Origin: Opitutaceae bacterium | GTDB lineage: Bacteria; Verrucomicrobiota; Verrucomicrobiia; Opitutales; Coraliomargaritaceae | Length of the DNA stretch: 41,156 bases | Assembly (NCBI GenBank): GCA_009886465.1 | Contig: QXZH01000108.1 | Span: 1 to 41,156, forward strand | Direction of reading: 5' to 3' | Part shown: one piece after another, positions 1 through 7,640 of the stretch | Layout of the letters: each line of letters starts with the position of its first letter | Numbering within the stretch: position 1 is the first letter of the stretch | Notes under the pieces: model-generated | The model's database searches: none | The model's input: only the letters and a program-made list of their open reading frames with translations | What the model was told of the DNA's origin: nothing | Position numbers and translations under genes: made by a program

Positions 1-965
1 TGAGCCGCAAACGCGAGATAAACATAAGTCAAATTCGGCAGGTTAAGACAAATCGCCATGGTAAAGAGCGTCTTCTTTAACCCGTATTTAGAGATAAACA
101 TTCCTCCCAAGATACCACCCGCCAGACTCACCACCGTGCTCACCGTGCCATCGATAATACTCTTCTGAGCAAGAGATAGTCCAATGCCACCCACCTCCGA
201 GTCAGCTTGCAGAAACAAATGCCCCACACCTAATAACAAGCCCTCTCCACTTCGAAAAAGAAAAACAAAGGCTAACATGCCCCAGATTTGAGGCTTTCGA
301 AAGAAATCAATCCACGCATCGATAAAAGTGGCTCGCGCTTCTTTTATACTTTCAGGGCGATCCACAACTGAGCCCTTGGGTAAGAAAAAGATATGGTAGC
401 CAGCCAAAGCCGACATCACGACTGCCGCCACACACCAAGCGATCGTCCAAGAGGACGTCTCACCTTGCCCGAAGTAACTTGCAACATAGACGATGAAGGC
501 CATCGAAAAAATACGTCCAACGTTCCAGAATACACCCTGTATCCCCACATACTTGGCCTGGTCCTTCTTGTTCAAACTAGTGATATAGATACCATCCATA
601 CAGATATCCTGCGTCGCCGAAGCGAATGCCATCATCCACAACACTCCTATCGAAATCAGGAAGTAGCTCGACATTGGTAGACAAAAACCGACCAAGACCA
701 GAAGCCCAACCATTCCAAATTCCATCGCCAGGACAATCCACTTCTTTGTCTTAAACATGTCGAGAAAGACGGCCCAAAGCGGCTTCAGCGACCACATCAG
801 AGTAATGTTACCCACCCAGAAGGTGATCTCGGTGTCTGAATGCCCAAGGTCTTTAAACATTGTTGCCGCGACCCAGGTGATCATGACATACGGAATACCC
901 TCGGCGAAGTATCCCGACGGCACCCAAGACCAAGGGTTACGGGTGGAAGCTGTGCTTTGGCTCAT
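1..965 (-). CDS. AmpG-like MFS permease, 3' end outside window
   Basis: Multi-pass inner-membrane transporter of the major facilitator superfamily. About 321 codons are visible from the ATG at 965 (reads MSQSTASTRNPWSW); the C-terminal end lies beyond the left edge. The N-terminal motif SGYFAEGIPY resembles AmpG-type permeases, which import muropeptides, and related PVC permeases. Hydrophobic segments recur throughout, and a cytosolic Lys/Arg-rich loop (DMFKTKKW) follows the second segment, as is usual between MFS helices 2 and 3. It lies 69 bases downstream of rsmG on the same strand and could be cotranscribed. The MFS family is clear. The substrate is not: the AmpG likeness rests on one short motif, and no peptidoglycan-recycling gene is nearby. 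Confidence 0.75.
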   Translation of the reverse strand, partial: MSQSTASTRNPWSWVPSGYFAEGIPYVMITWVAATMFKDLGHSDTEITFWVGNITLMWSLKPLWAVFLDMFKTKKWIVLAMEFGMVGLLVLVGFCLPMSSYFLISIGVLWMMAFASATQDICMDGIYITSLNKKDQAKYVGIQGVFWNVGRIFSMAFIVYVASYFGQGETSSWTIAWCVAAVVMSALAGYHIFFLPKGSVVDRPESIKEARATFIDAWIDFFRKPQIWGMLAFVFLFRSGEGLLLGVGHLFLQADSEVGGIGLSLAQKSIIDGTVSTVVSLAGGILGGMFISKYGLKKTLFTMAICLNLPNLTYVYLAFAA

Positions 966-1034
966 AGGGTAAGTGATAGAATATAGTGATAACAAGATCG
1001 AAACAAAGGCATTCGGCAAGCGCACACGCCCCGT

Positions 1035-1700
1035 TCAACTAACTTCCTTCCGCGGCTTGCGCGCCCTCTGTACGTCGCGCGCATCGAAGTGGAGGATATA
1101 TTTTTGTTCGAAGTATGGATCGCTGAAAGTCTCTCCCAAAGAGATCGTCTTTCGCGGGCAAATGCCGAGTACGGCTAATTCGTCGTCGAGTTCACCGCCT
1201 TTCCAATAGAGCACTCCGTTAGGAATTGAGTTGCGCTCGCCCCGACGAACGTTGCCTTTAATCCAGCTGAAATACTCAGGTAAATTTTTGACTGCACGCC
1301 CGGTAACAAAGTCGAACTGCTTTTTGACCTCTTCGGCGCGGCATTGACGAGCTTCTACATTTTTAAGCCCTAGTTTGTCTACGAGATCTTGAACCACGGT
1401 AATCTTCTTACCTATCGAATCGATCAAAGTGAAATGCGCCTGCGGGTAGCAGATCGCCATAATGATACCAGGAAAACCGCCACCTGTACCCACATCCATA
1501 ATGCGCGCACCACTCATCAGTTTAAGGTGATTAGTAATCGATAGGCAGTGTGACAGATGCCGCGCCTCGAGATATTCGATGTCTTTACGCGAGATAAGAT
1601 TAATCTTTGTATTCCAATCTCTAAGAAGCGCTGCCCAGGCTTCGAGCAATGGCCATGCAGCTTCTTCAATCTGGGGAAATTGCTTACGTATCGAATCCAT
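1035..1700 (-). CDS. rsmG: 16S rRNA (guanine527-N7)-methyltransferase RsmG
   Basis: Cytosolic SAM-dependent methyltransferase that forms m7G527 in 16S rRNA (the family is also called GidB). The protein has 221 residues, normal for the family. Visible marks are NLISRKD near residue 34, the SAM-binding glycine loop [10 protein letters not shown] at 69-78, an acidic residue after the next strand (TLIDS, 91-95), and [10 protein letters not shown] around 132-141 with the conserved arginine. The Arg/Lys-rich C-terminal tail fits rRNA binding. The ATG at 1700 has no Shine-Dalgarno sequence. It is divergent from dinB across 271 bases, and the MFS gene follows it in the same direction. In many bacteria gidB sits with gidA and parAB near the origin; none of those is visible here. 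Confidence 0.95.
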   Translation of the reverse strand: MDSIRKQFPQIEEAAWPLLEAWAALLRDWNTKINLISRKDIEYLEARHLSHCLSITNHLKLMSGARIMDVGTGGGFPGIIMAICYPQAHFTLIDSIGKKITVVQDLVDKLGLKNVEARQCRAEEVKKQFDFVTGRAVKNLPEYFSWIKGNVRRGERNSIPNGVLYWKGGELDDELAVLGICPRKTISLGETFSDPYFEQKYILHFDARDVQRARKPRKEVS

Positions 1701-1928
1701 TGGTTTTTCAGGAAATTAAAAGATATTCAGATAAATAGCCACTGAGGCAGCATCTCAACTAATTCTAATATTCTTATAAATTTAAATCTTTTGGACTCTT
1801 GAGAGAGTAGCAAGCCATACGAGCTAACTTCACATAAGATTTCTGAATGATACCATACCGAAATCGAAATGGGTAGATCAAAGAATAAATAGAAAAAGAG
1901 AATACGTATAAATCTCCTCACATACCCA

Positions 1929-1957
1929 TTGAAAAGTCAAAGCCATGTCATTGTAAT
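1929..1957 (+). promoter_or_regulatory. Candidate sigma-70-type promoter of dinB
   Basis: TTGAAA at 1929-1934 and TGTAAT at 1952-1957 are separated by 17 bases; each hexamer matches the consensus at 5 of 6 positions. Transcription would begin near 1964, only about 8 bases before the dinB ATG, giving an almost leaderless message with no room for a Shine-Dalgarno sequence. I see no LexA-type palindrome over the hexamers. The rest of the 1701-1971 gap is AT-rich and I identify nothing else firm in it. Confidence 0.45.
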
Positions 1958-1971
1958 AAAAAGAAAAATCC

Positions 1972-3021
1972 ATGAAGACCTCGCGCCGCATCATACACAT
2001 TGACATGGACTGCTTTTATGCAGCAGTCGAGATGCGCGAACGTCCCGAATTAGCGAATCGTCCATTGGCGGTGGGCGGAACCTCGGGGCGAGGCGTGTTG
2101 ACGACGTGCAATTATGCCGCTCGCGAATTTGGGGTGCGTTCAGCGATGCCCGTCTTTAAAGCGCGCGAATTATGCCCTCAGCTAGTTATCGTCCCAGTGC
2201 GCTTCGAGTTATACAGAGCTGCGTCTAAGGCCGTGCGGGCAGTTTTTGCTCGTTACACCGAGATAATCGAGCCGCTTTCGCTCGACGAAGCCTACCTTGA
2301 TGTGAGCCATTTAAAACGCTCCGGATCAGAGATCGCACAGGAAATACGCGCTACGATCCAATCCGAGACAGAATTAACTGCCTCGGCAGGGATCGGACCC
2401 AATAAGTTGATCGCCAAGATCGCAAGCGATTGGAACAAACCAAACGGCCAATGCGTCGTTGCGCCATCGAAGGTCGAGCTCTTTATGCGTGAACTCTCCG
2501 TGCAGCGTATTTGGGGAGTCGGCCCCAAAAGCTCAATCCGTCTAGCCGAGCACGGGATTAAAACCTGCGCACAGCTCCAAACTAAAGATAAAACTTGGCT
2601 TGCTCAGGAATTTGGTAGCTTCGGGCTGGAACTCTACGATCTTTGTCGCGGTATCGACGAGCGACCAGTGGAAGCGAATCGTATCCGCAAAAGCCTTAGC
2701 AATGAGCAAACATTTCCAAAAAACCAAGAAACGCTGGAAGAATGCCGCGAAGCCTTAAGCAGGCAGCACCGCGAGCTAGTCGAAGAGCTACGCAAAAACG
2801 CGCCCGATCGGAAGATAGCCAAACTGCTAGTCAAACTAAAGTTTAGTGACTTCCGCCGCACCACCGCGGAGATGTCAGGCCCACAGCCAGAGTTGACGCG
2901 TTTCCACAAACTACTCGACGATGCTTGGGGGCGAAGCGGCGAACCCGTTCGCTTGCTGGGTATCGGCGTGCGATTCGCTGAGAGCGAGGGAGGGAGCGAG
3001 CAGTTGGAACTTGGGCTTTAA
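1972..3021 (+). CDS. dinB: DNA polymerase IV (Y-family, DinB)
   Basis: Error-prone translesion DNA polymerase, 349 residues, about the length of E. coli Pol IV. The catalytic palm opens with HIDMDCFYA, giving metal ligand D11 and the likely steric-gate aromatic F15. The second acidic pair is D105/E106 in SLDEAYLD. SAGIGPNKLIAKIASD (138-153) and GVGPKS mark the palm/thumb helix-hairpin-helix regions, and the little-finger domain follows from about residue 240. The C-terminus is QLELGL (344-349), nearly identical to the terminal beta-clamp-binding peptide of E. coli Pol IV. The ATG at 1972 fits the family N-terminus; a promoter-like pair ends 15 bases before it. SOS control is plausible for the family, but I could not identify a LexA box. 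Confidence 0.96.
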   Translation: MKTSRRIIHIDMDCFYAAVEMRERPELANRPLAVGGTSGRGVLTTCNYAAREFGVRSAMPVFKARELCPQLVIVPVRFELYRAASKAVRAVFARYTEIIEPLSLDEAYLDVSHLKRSGSEIAQEIRATIQSETELTASAGIGPNKLIAKIASDWNKPNGQCVVAPSKVELFMRELSVQRIWGVGPKSSIRLAEHGIKTCAQLQTKDKTWLAQEFGSFGLELYDLCRGIDERPVEANRIRKSLSNEQTFPKNQETLEECREALSRQHRELVEELRKNAPDRKIAKLLVKLKFSDFRRTTAEMSGPQPELTRFHKLLDDAWGRSGEPVRLLGIGVRFAESEGGSEQLELGL

Positions 3022-3055
3022 TATGTGATGCCTGCTTGCTGAAAGAATAGTCGGC

Positions 3056-3082
3056 ACAAAAAAAGCGACAAACGAGTCGCTT
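3056..3082 (-). terminator. Leftward intrinsic terminator, distal copy
   Basis: A 7-bp perfect stem, AAGCGAC at 3063-3069 with GTCGCTT at 3076-3082, encloses a 6-base loop. It abuts seven A residues (3058-3064) on the plus strand, so the minus-strand RNA reads stem-loop then U-tract. On the plus strand it is followed by CAAAATAAG, with no T-run, so it does not look designed to end dinB. Confidence 0.5.
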
Positions 3083-3092
3083 CAAAATAAGC

Positions 3093-3130
3093 AAAAAAAT
3101 GGCGCAGTCCCTACCCCTAAGGACTGCGCC
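3093..3130 (-). terminator. Leftward intrinsic terminator, proximal copy
   Basis: A perfect 10-bp inverted repeat, GGCGCAGTCC at 3101-3110 and GGACTGCGCC at 3121-3130, has a 10-base loop. The plus strand carries seven A's at 3093-3099, giving a U-tract after the hairpin in a minus-strand RNA. On the plus strand the hairpin is followed by AACCATTG, a poor terminator. It lies 18 bases from the distal copy, so the pair could act in tandem. Confidence 0.6.
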
Positions 3131-3400
3131 AACCATTGTCTACTTAATGCCTCTAAAGACTAATCTAAAGAGGACTTGTTGTTACCCCAAACTCCCTTGC
3201 GGGAGAAAAGTTAATTATTTGAGAGTGATTTAAGTAAAATCACGTGCAAGATGTTAATGAGCCTACGCGTGACATACTAATTTTACTTATAGTTGGTATT
3301 AATTTTACTTAATTAATGGGTTGAGGGCAAAGTGACGCGGAGCATACCCCTAGACCCCGCGCCACACTGTTTTATGCTTTGTTTTTATTACCCCAACTCC
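3131..3400 (-). ncRNA. Possible leftward small RNA (hypothetical)
   Basis: Inferred only from the surroundings. Two tandem minus-strand terminator-like hairpins lie at 3056-3130 with no leftward protein gene upstream of them. The stretch contains further inverted repeats, notably 3332-3365 (8 bp around one mismatch, plus one more pair) and CTCCC-TTGC-GGGAG at 3192-3205. On the minus strand TTGGGG followed after 16 bases by TAAAAC is a weak promoter candidate just upstream of the 3332-3365 hairpin. I do not recognise 6S RNA, tmRNA, SRP RNA or RNase P RNA. The boundaries are approximate. Confidence 0.25.
3231..3311. repeat. Three copies of ATTTTACTTA
   Basis: The same 10-mer occurs at 3280-3289 and 3302-3311 on the plus strand and at 3231-3240 on the minus strand (TAAGTAAAAT). 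The two direct copies start 22 bases apart, two helical turns. The arrangement resembles a set of binding sites for a regulator, or AT-rich repeats that bend DNA, upstream of the DUF721 gene. Confidence 0.5.
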
Positions 3401-3508
3401 CATACATGAGAGAAAATGAAAAACCATTGGAAAGAACAAAATAGTTTATAACAACTATTGTGCCAATTATCTCAAAGTTACCTAATTTACTCTAATTTTA
3501 AGCCACTC

Positions 3509-3874
3509 GTGAAATTTTCTAAAAACATCGAAGATGTCATCGCTGACTTTCGCGGTCTGCCCCACACGGTGAGCGCGTCTTCTCGGCGGGAACCCACGCC
3601 TCTTGATAGCGTGCTAATAGTACTTCAAGAACAATATAAATTAGAAAAACCCAGTCCAGAACGCAGCTTAGTCGAAAATTGGGAAAAAATCTTCGGCCCC
3701 AGTCTCTGTGAGCGCTGTCACCCCGTAAGGATCAAGGACGAACACACACTGATTGTTTCAGTGACAAATCAAACCCTTCGCTCTGAGTTACAGTTCATGA
3801 AACGCTCAGTGTTAAAAAAAGTTCAATCACTAGAGTATTGTAGCGAAATCAAGGAATTAGTGATCCGCAGTTGA
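3509..3874 (+). CDS. DUF721 (DciA-like) protein
   Basis: Small protein of 121 residues from the GTG at 3509 (reads VKFSKNIEDVIADFRG); an in-frame TTG at 3458 would add 17 uncharacteristic residues. The second half matches the DUF721 pattern: LVENWEKIFGPSLCERCHPVRI, then a strand-rich segment (HTLIVSVTNQTLRSEL) and the terminal KELVIRS strand. In bacteria lacking DnaC or DnaI, DUF721 proteins of the DciA type help load or operate the replicative helicase DnaB; that role is inferred from the family. The N-terminal half is poorly conserved and probably flexible. It stands alone on the plus strand between dinB and thyA, with the structured intergenic region before it. Confidence 0.75.
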   Translation: MKFSKNIEDVIADFRGLPHTVSASSRREPTPLDSVLIVLQEQYKLEKPSPERSLVENWEKIFGPSLCERCHPVRIKDEHTLIVSVTNQTLRSELQFMKRSVLKKVQSLEYCSEIKELVIRS

Positions 3875-4007
3875 GTGTATTAATCCCTCCGGGACAAATA
3901 CCTGTCCACATGAGCATCGCGCGGTCAACTAGAGCGCGCACCCTTCAACTTTCAATCTGCGCTGGATTGACAGACGAGCAGATTCCTAAAGAGTCTAGCC
4001 ATCTGAT

Positions 4008-4802
4008 ATGAAAAGCTACCACGATCTACTTCGCACCGTTCTGGAAACTGGCACCTACCGCGATGACCGTACCGGCACGGGCACTTACTCTCTTTTCGGG
4101 GCACAAGCTCGATTCTCACTAGATCCAGACTTCCCTCTGCTCACCACGAAAAAACTACACCTGCGCTCAATCATTCACGAGCTACTTTGGTTTATTCAGG
4201 GTAATACCAATATTGGCTACTTGAGGGAAAACAAAGTCCGTATCTGGGATGAATGGGCGGACGAAGACGGTAACCTCGGCCGCGTTTACGGAGCTCAGTG
4301 GCGAGACTGGCTTGCTCCCGGCGGCGAACGTGTCGATCAGCTGGCGGAAGTCATCGAATCGCTCAAAAAGAACCCTGACAGTCGCCGCCACATGGTCTGC
4401 GCTTGGAACCCTGGGGAGGTAAAGGACATGGCGCTTCCCCCATGCCATGCCCTCTTTCAGTTCTATGTGGCTAACGGTGAGCTAAGCTGCCAACTTTACC
4501 AACGTAGCGCCGACATCTTTCTCGGCGTGCCTTTCAACATAGCGTCTTACGCACTGCTCACCATGATGATCGCACAAGTCTGTGGATTGAAAGCCAAAGA
4601 GTTTGTCCACACCTTTGGCGACCTGCATCTATACTCAAACCATGTCGAGCAAGCCAAAGAGCAACTTTCTCGCAAGCCACGCGCACTTCCACAAATGAAA
4701 ATAAGCCCTAGCGTGAAGGACATTAACGACTTCAAATTTGAGAATTTTGAACTGGTCAACTATGACCCTCATCCTGCGATCAAAGCGCCAATTGCGGTTT
4801 AA
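4008..4802 (+). CDS. thyA: Thymidylate synthase ThyA
   Basis: Converts dUMP to dTMP using methylene-tetrahydrofolate and releases dihydrofolate. At 264 residues it has exactly the length of E. coli ThyA, and the catalytic nucleophile falls at the same position, C146, within [26 protein letters not shown] (18-31), the phosphate-binding arginines near 126-127 (DSRRHMV), [20 protein letters not shown] (165-184) and [15 protein letters not shown] (201-215) are all present. The ATG at 4008 has no Shine-Dalgarno sequence. folA begins 2 bases after its stop, so the two are translationally linked and functionally paired: FolA must re-reduce the dihydrofolate made here. The protein is the folate-consuming ThyA type, not the flavin-dependent ThyX. 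Confidence 0.98.
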   Translation: MKSYHDLLRTVLETGTYRDDRTGTGTYSLFGAQARFSLDPDFPLLTTKKLHLRSIIHELLWFIQGNTNIGYLRENKVRIWDEWADEDGNLGRVYGAQWRDWLAPGGERVDQLAEVIESLKKNPDSRRHMVCAWNPGEVKDMALPPCHALFQFYVANGELSCQLYQRSADIFLGVPFNIASYALLTMMIAQVCGLKAKEFVHTFGDLHLYSNHVEQAKEQLSRKPRALPQMKISPSVKDINDFKFENFELVNYDPHPAIKAPIAV

Positions 4803-4804
4803 AA

Positions 4805-5278
4805 ATGATGGGCTGTTCGAAGAATTTTAAAGCCATCGCTGCGATGTCAGAGAATCGTGTGATAGGCAACACAGGCGACATCCCTTGGCACCTACCAGAG
4901 GACTTTAAATGGTTTAAAAAGACTACGATGGGCGACATCCTTGTAATGGGTCGAAAGACTTACGAGTCCATTGGTCGCCCACTACCAGGGCGTGACACTT
5001 ACGTACTGAGTCGAACTCCACGCGAGATCGCAGGCGTGCATAATTTTACCGATTTAGAAAGACTCGATCATCTTAAAACGAATCAGACTATCTGGATCGC
5101 TGGCGGCGGTGAAATTTACAAACAAATGTTAGGTAAATGTAGCGAACTTTACCTTACCCGTGTGCATCGCACCGTACAAGGCGACGCGTTCTTCCCAAAC
5201 TTTGAGAGCGACTTCCAATTAGACTTAGTCATGGAAAAAAACGATGATTTTTCAATCGAGCGTTGGTTAAAAAAGTGA
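4805..5278 (+). CDS. folA: Dihydrofolate reductase FolA
   Basis: NADPH-dependent reduction of dihydrofolate to tetrahydrofolate in the cytosol; the target family of trimethoprim. The 157 residues match the usual size. The substrate loop reads GDIPWHLPEDFKWFKK, with the acidic D33 in the place of E. coli D27. The cofactor-site motifs MGRKTYESIGRPLPGR (about 48-63) and WIAGGGEIYKQML (about 98-110) are intact, as is LTRVH. The start may be either of two adjacent ATGs (4805 or 4808). It follows thyA by 2 bases in a classic thyA-folA pair. The convergent recN gene ends 63 bases downstream, and no strong terminator hairpin is visible between them. Confidence 0.97.
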   Translation: MMGCSKNFKAIAAMSENRVIGNTGDIPWHLPEDFKWFKKTTMGDILVMGRKTYESIGRPLPGRDTYVLSRTPREIAGVHNFTDLERLDHLKTNQTIWIAGGGEIYKQMLGKCSELYLTRVHRTVQGDAFFPNFESDFQLDLVMEKNDDFSIERWLKK

Positions 5279-5340
5279 CGTGTTTTGCGAGCTTATTCGC
5301 GCCTAGAATGACCCTTCGGGCATAGACCCGTATACAAGGA

Positions 5341-6999
5341 TCACCCTAACAACTCTTCTGCGTGTGCTCTTGCGGAAGCCGACTTACGGTCGCCGAGCAT
5401 TCGGGCGAGTTCTTCAAGACGAGCGCTGCGACTGTCGCCGAGTGGCGCTATGTTCACGGTTGTGGAGTCTTCATCCTGAGATTTATTGACGACGTAGTGA
5501 TTGTGCGCGAGCGAAGCCACTTGAGGTAAATGGGTAACACAAAGAACCTGGTGTTTTTTCGCTAGGCGCGCTAGTTCAGATCCGACAGTACGACCGACCT
5601 CGCCACCGACGTTGGCATCAACTTCATCGAAGACGAGGAGTGGCGTGGCGTCAGCCTCAGCAAGCACAGTTTTGAGCGCGAGCATCACGCGGGCGGTCTC
5701 GCCACTAGAGGCGATTTTATTAAGCGGTTGGAGGTCTTGCCCAGCATTGGGGGCGAAGAGAAATTGGCAATGGCTGTCGCCGTGCTCGTGTAGTTTAGCG
5801 TCGGCGATAAGATTGATCTCTAGGCGCGCTTTTTTGAAGCCGAGTGCTTGCAAGAGAGCAGCGGCTTTTTGCGCGAGTGCTTTAGCAGACTTCTTACGGG
5901 ACGCGGTTAGTTTGACGGCTTGTTTTTTAAGCTCGGCTTCAAGGTCGACGGTCGCCTTGCGTTTCTTAAAAAGCACGCCTTCAAGGTCACCCTGAATATC
6001 AATTTTCTGGGCGAGTTCTTCGCGCTTACACAAGACAGCTTCAACGCTACCACCATATTTTCGACGCAGCTCTTGCCAAAGATTCATACGCTCTGTGGCG
6101 ACCTCGATAGCTTCGGGATCGAAGTCGTAATCAGTCGCTAAGTTCCCAACTTCCTCGCCGAGATCTTGCAACTCGATCTGCAAGCTGCGAGCGCGCTCGA
6201 GGAGTGACTGCGAACCCTCGTCAAGTTCGACCAGTTCTTCTAGGCGAAGAAGAACGCTACCTAATAAATCGTTGACGCTTTGTTCACCGATCATGCCTTC
6301 GGAACAGGCAGATGCGAGACCGACTAACTCTTGCGCGCTGGACATACGGGTGTAGTCACGCTCCAACTCTTCTATGGAATCTTCATTCACGTCGACGGCG
6401 TCGATTTTTTTGATCTGTTTACAGACAAAATCCAGCTCATCTTGATCCAATTGTTCGCCCTTTTCGAGAGTCTCAATCTCGCGTAATGCGCCACGCCATT
6501 CGTCGTAGCCGAGGGCAAATACTGCGAGCGCCTTAGCGTTATCCGCGTAGGTATCGAGCATTTCGAGCTGACGTTTTTCTTGGAAAAGTTTTTGTGGTTC
6601 ACCAGGACCATGGAAATCGATCCATAACTCGCCGAGCGCTTGCAGTTGAACGAGCGTGGCAAGACTACCATTAACTTGAATCCGTGGAATCTTAGTGCGG
6701 TGAATGGTTCGTTGTAAAAGGAGCAAGCCGTCTTCGCATGCGGGTAAACCAGCGACCTCAAGCAAGTTATCAATGGGAAAGGCGTCTGCAAAGTAGAGAG
6801 CGGCCTCGACCTCGAGTAAGTCTTGGCCTTGGCGAATCATTCCTTTATCGGTGCGTGTACCTGAGAGCAAACCTAAGGCACCGAGGAGCACGCTCTTACC
6901 CGCGCCCGTCTCTCCTGTCACGGCGGTAAAGCCAGGCTCAAACTCAAGCTTGAGTTCTTCAAGTAGGGCGAGATTTTTTATACAGATGTACTTTAACAT
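5341..6999 (-). CDS. recN: DNA double-strand-break repair ATPase RecN
   Basis: SMC-like ATPase recruited early to DNA double-strand breaks. The 552 residues fit RecN. Walker A is GETGAGKS at 29-36, after the typical opening MLKYICIKNLALLEELKLEFEPG. The middle third is charged and heptad-like, consistent with the short RecN coiled coil. The C-terminal ATPase half shows KIASSGETARVMLALK (signature) and LLVFDEVDANVGGEVG (Walker B near 452), then LCVTHLPQVASLA. The ATG at 6999 lies 9 bases after the stop of the Yip1-like gene, so the two are probably cotranscribed. It converges with folA. I see no SOS box directly before either gene. Confidence 0.96.
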   Translation of the reverse strand: MLKYICIKNLALLEELKLEFEPGFTAVTGETGAGKSVLLGALGLLSGTRTDKGMIRQGQDLLEVEAALYFADAFPIDNLLEVAGLPACEDGLLLLQRTIHRTKIPRIQVNGSLATLVQLQALGELWIDFHGPGEPQKLFQEKRQLEMLDTYADNAKALAVFALGYDEWRGALREIETLEKGEQLDQDELDFVCKQIKKIDAVDVNEDSIEELERDYTRMSSAQELVGLASACSEGMIGEQSVNDLLGSVLLRLEELVELDEGSQSLLERARSLQIELQDLGEEVGNLATDYDFDPEAIEVATERMNLWQELRRKYGGSVEAVLCKREELAQKIDIQGDLEGVLFKKRKATVDLEAELKKQAVKLTASRKKSAKALAQKAAALLQALGFKKARLEINLIADAKLHEHGDSHCQFLFAPNAGQDLQPLNKIASSGETARVMLALKTVLAEADATPLLVFDEVDANVGGEVGRTVGSELARLAKKHQVLCVTHLPQVASLAHNHYVVNKSQDEDSTTVNIAPLGDSRSARLEELARMLGDRKSASARAHAEELLG

Positions 7000-7008
7000 G
7001 CGGATCGA

Positions 7009-7575
7009 TTATTGAGCGGAGAGAAAAAACGGCGCAAGCACTTGAAACAAAAAAGTGAGCGGGAACAGACTAAAAATGATTGTTAATACTAAGCAAAGAA
7101 AAGTCTTCAAAGGTCCCAGTCGAAGGACCGCGGTGAGTGAGAGTATGACAACTATGTAGCCATAAACTAAAGGGATAAAGAACAGCCAATAATACTGGCC
7201 GACCGCGAGCGAACCAAAATTTTGTCGGAAGAGGAAAAGTACTAAAAAACAAAGTAACCAAGGCATGAGGCCGAGCCCCAGCCCAGTGCGCACTTCGCGC
7301 AAGCTGGCCTGCGCTCCAAACCAACGCCCAAAATTACGCAGTAACCATGCGAATAGGTAGAGCCCGAAGAAGCCAATGACCGCACCTAACAGAAATACAA
7401 ATACACCCATGCTTTCATCTGAATAATAAACAGGCAGAGCCTGCATTATGCCAGAGGCTGTCGCTACGAAAAGGGCAGTATGATGCCCACGACCATTTTC
7501 AATTAGTCCTTGCATCGTTTTCCCCGGCTTATACCAGAGCGTGCATACATAGAGTGGATTGATTTGTTCAGTCAT
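7009..7575 (-). CDS. Yip1-like integral membrane protein
   Basis: Membrane protein of 188 residues if the ATG at 7575 (MTEQINPLYVCTLWYKP) is used; the frame stays open for another 14 codons upstream. The N-terminal soluble part, with a Trp/Pro-containing segment ending in GKTMQGLIENG, is typical of Yip1-domain proteins in bacteria, followed by about five hydrophobic segments. Function is unknown for bacterial members. The recN start lies 9 bases downstream on the same strand, which suggests one transcript, though no functional link is obvious. The ABC-F gene is divergent, 65 bases away, so both promoters must be compact and possibly overlapping. Family assignment is moderate because these proteins are poorly conserved. 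Confidence 0.65.
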   Translation of the reverse strand: MTEQINPLYVCTLWYKPGKTMQGLIENGRGHHTALFVATASGIMQALPVYYSDESMGVFVFLLGAVIGFFGLYLFAWLLRNFGRWFGAQASLREVRTGLGLGLMPWLLCFLVLFLFRQNFGSLAVGQYYWLFFIPLVYGYIVVILSLTAVLRLGPLKTFLCLVLTIIFSLFPLTFLFQVLAPFFLSAQ

Positions 7576-7640
7576 GTGTCTGACCTCAAAGGAAGACCTA
7601 AGAAACGAATCAGGCAAGTCTCTGTGTGGACTATCGCACT

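Larger units (their letters stand above)
3022..3508. other. Structured 487-base intergenic region
   Basis: No convincing protein gene between dinB and the DUF721 gene. The stretch is AT-rich with local GC-rich inverted repeats: hairpins at 3063-3082, 3101-3130, 3192-3205 and 3332-3365. It also holds three exact copies of the 10-mer ATTTTACTTA and two copies of TTACCCCAA(A)CTCCC. The two left-hand hairpins carry T-tracts only when read leftward, so they look like terminators for a minus-strand transcript. This suggests an unannotated leftward small RNA, or regulatory DNA for the gene at 3509. Confidence 0.6.

Noticed and set aside
393-972. Rightward open frames within the left-edge MFS gene
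   Set aside because: They lie opposite a clear membrane-protein reading frame with intact MFS motifs and have no features of their own.
3131-3400. Known housekeeping RNA (6S, tmRNA, SRP RNA, RNase P RNA) in the structured gap
   Set aside because: None of the diagnostic conserved segments or the tRNA-like end of tmRNA could be found on either strand.
3967-3999. Perfect TTGACA at 3967-3972 upstream of thyA
   Set aside because: No acceptable -10 hexamer at 16-18 bases; the nearest candidates (TAAAGA, TCTAGC) have spacers of 14 and 21 bases.
5279-5340. Terminator between the convergent folA and recN genes
   Set aside because: Only a 4-bp hairpin (GCGA/TCGC) with no T-run on either strand could be found.
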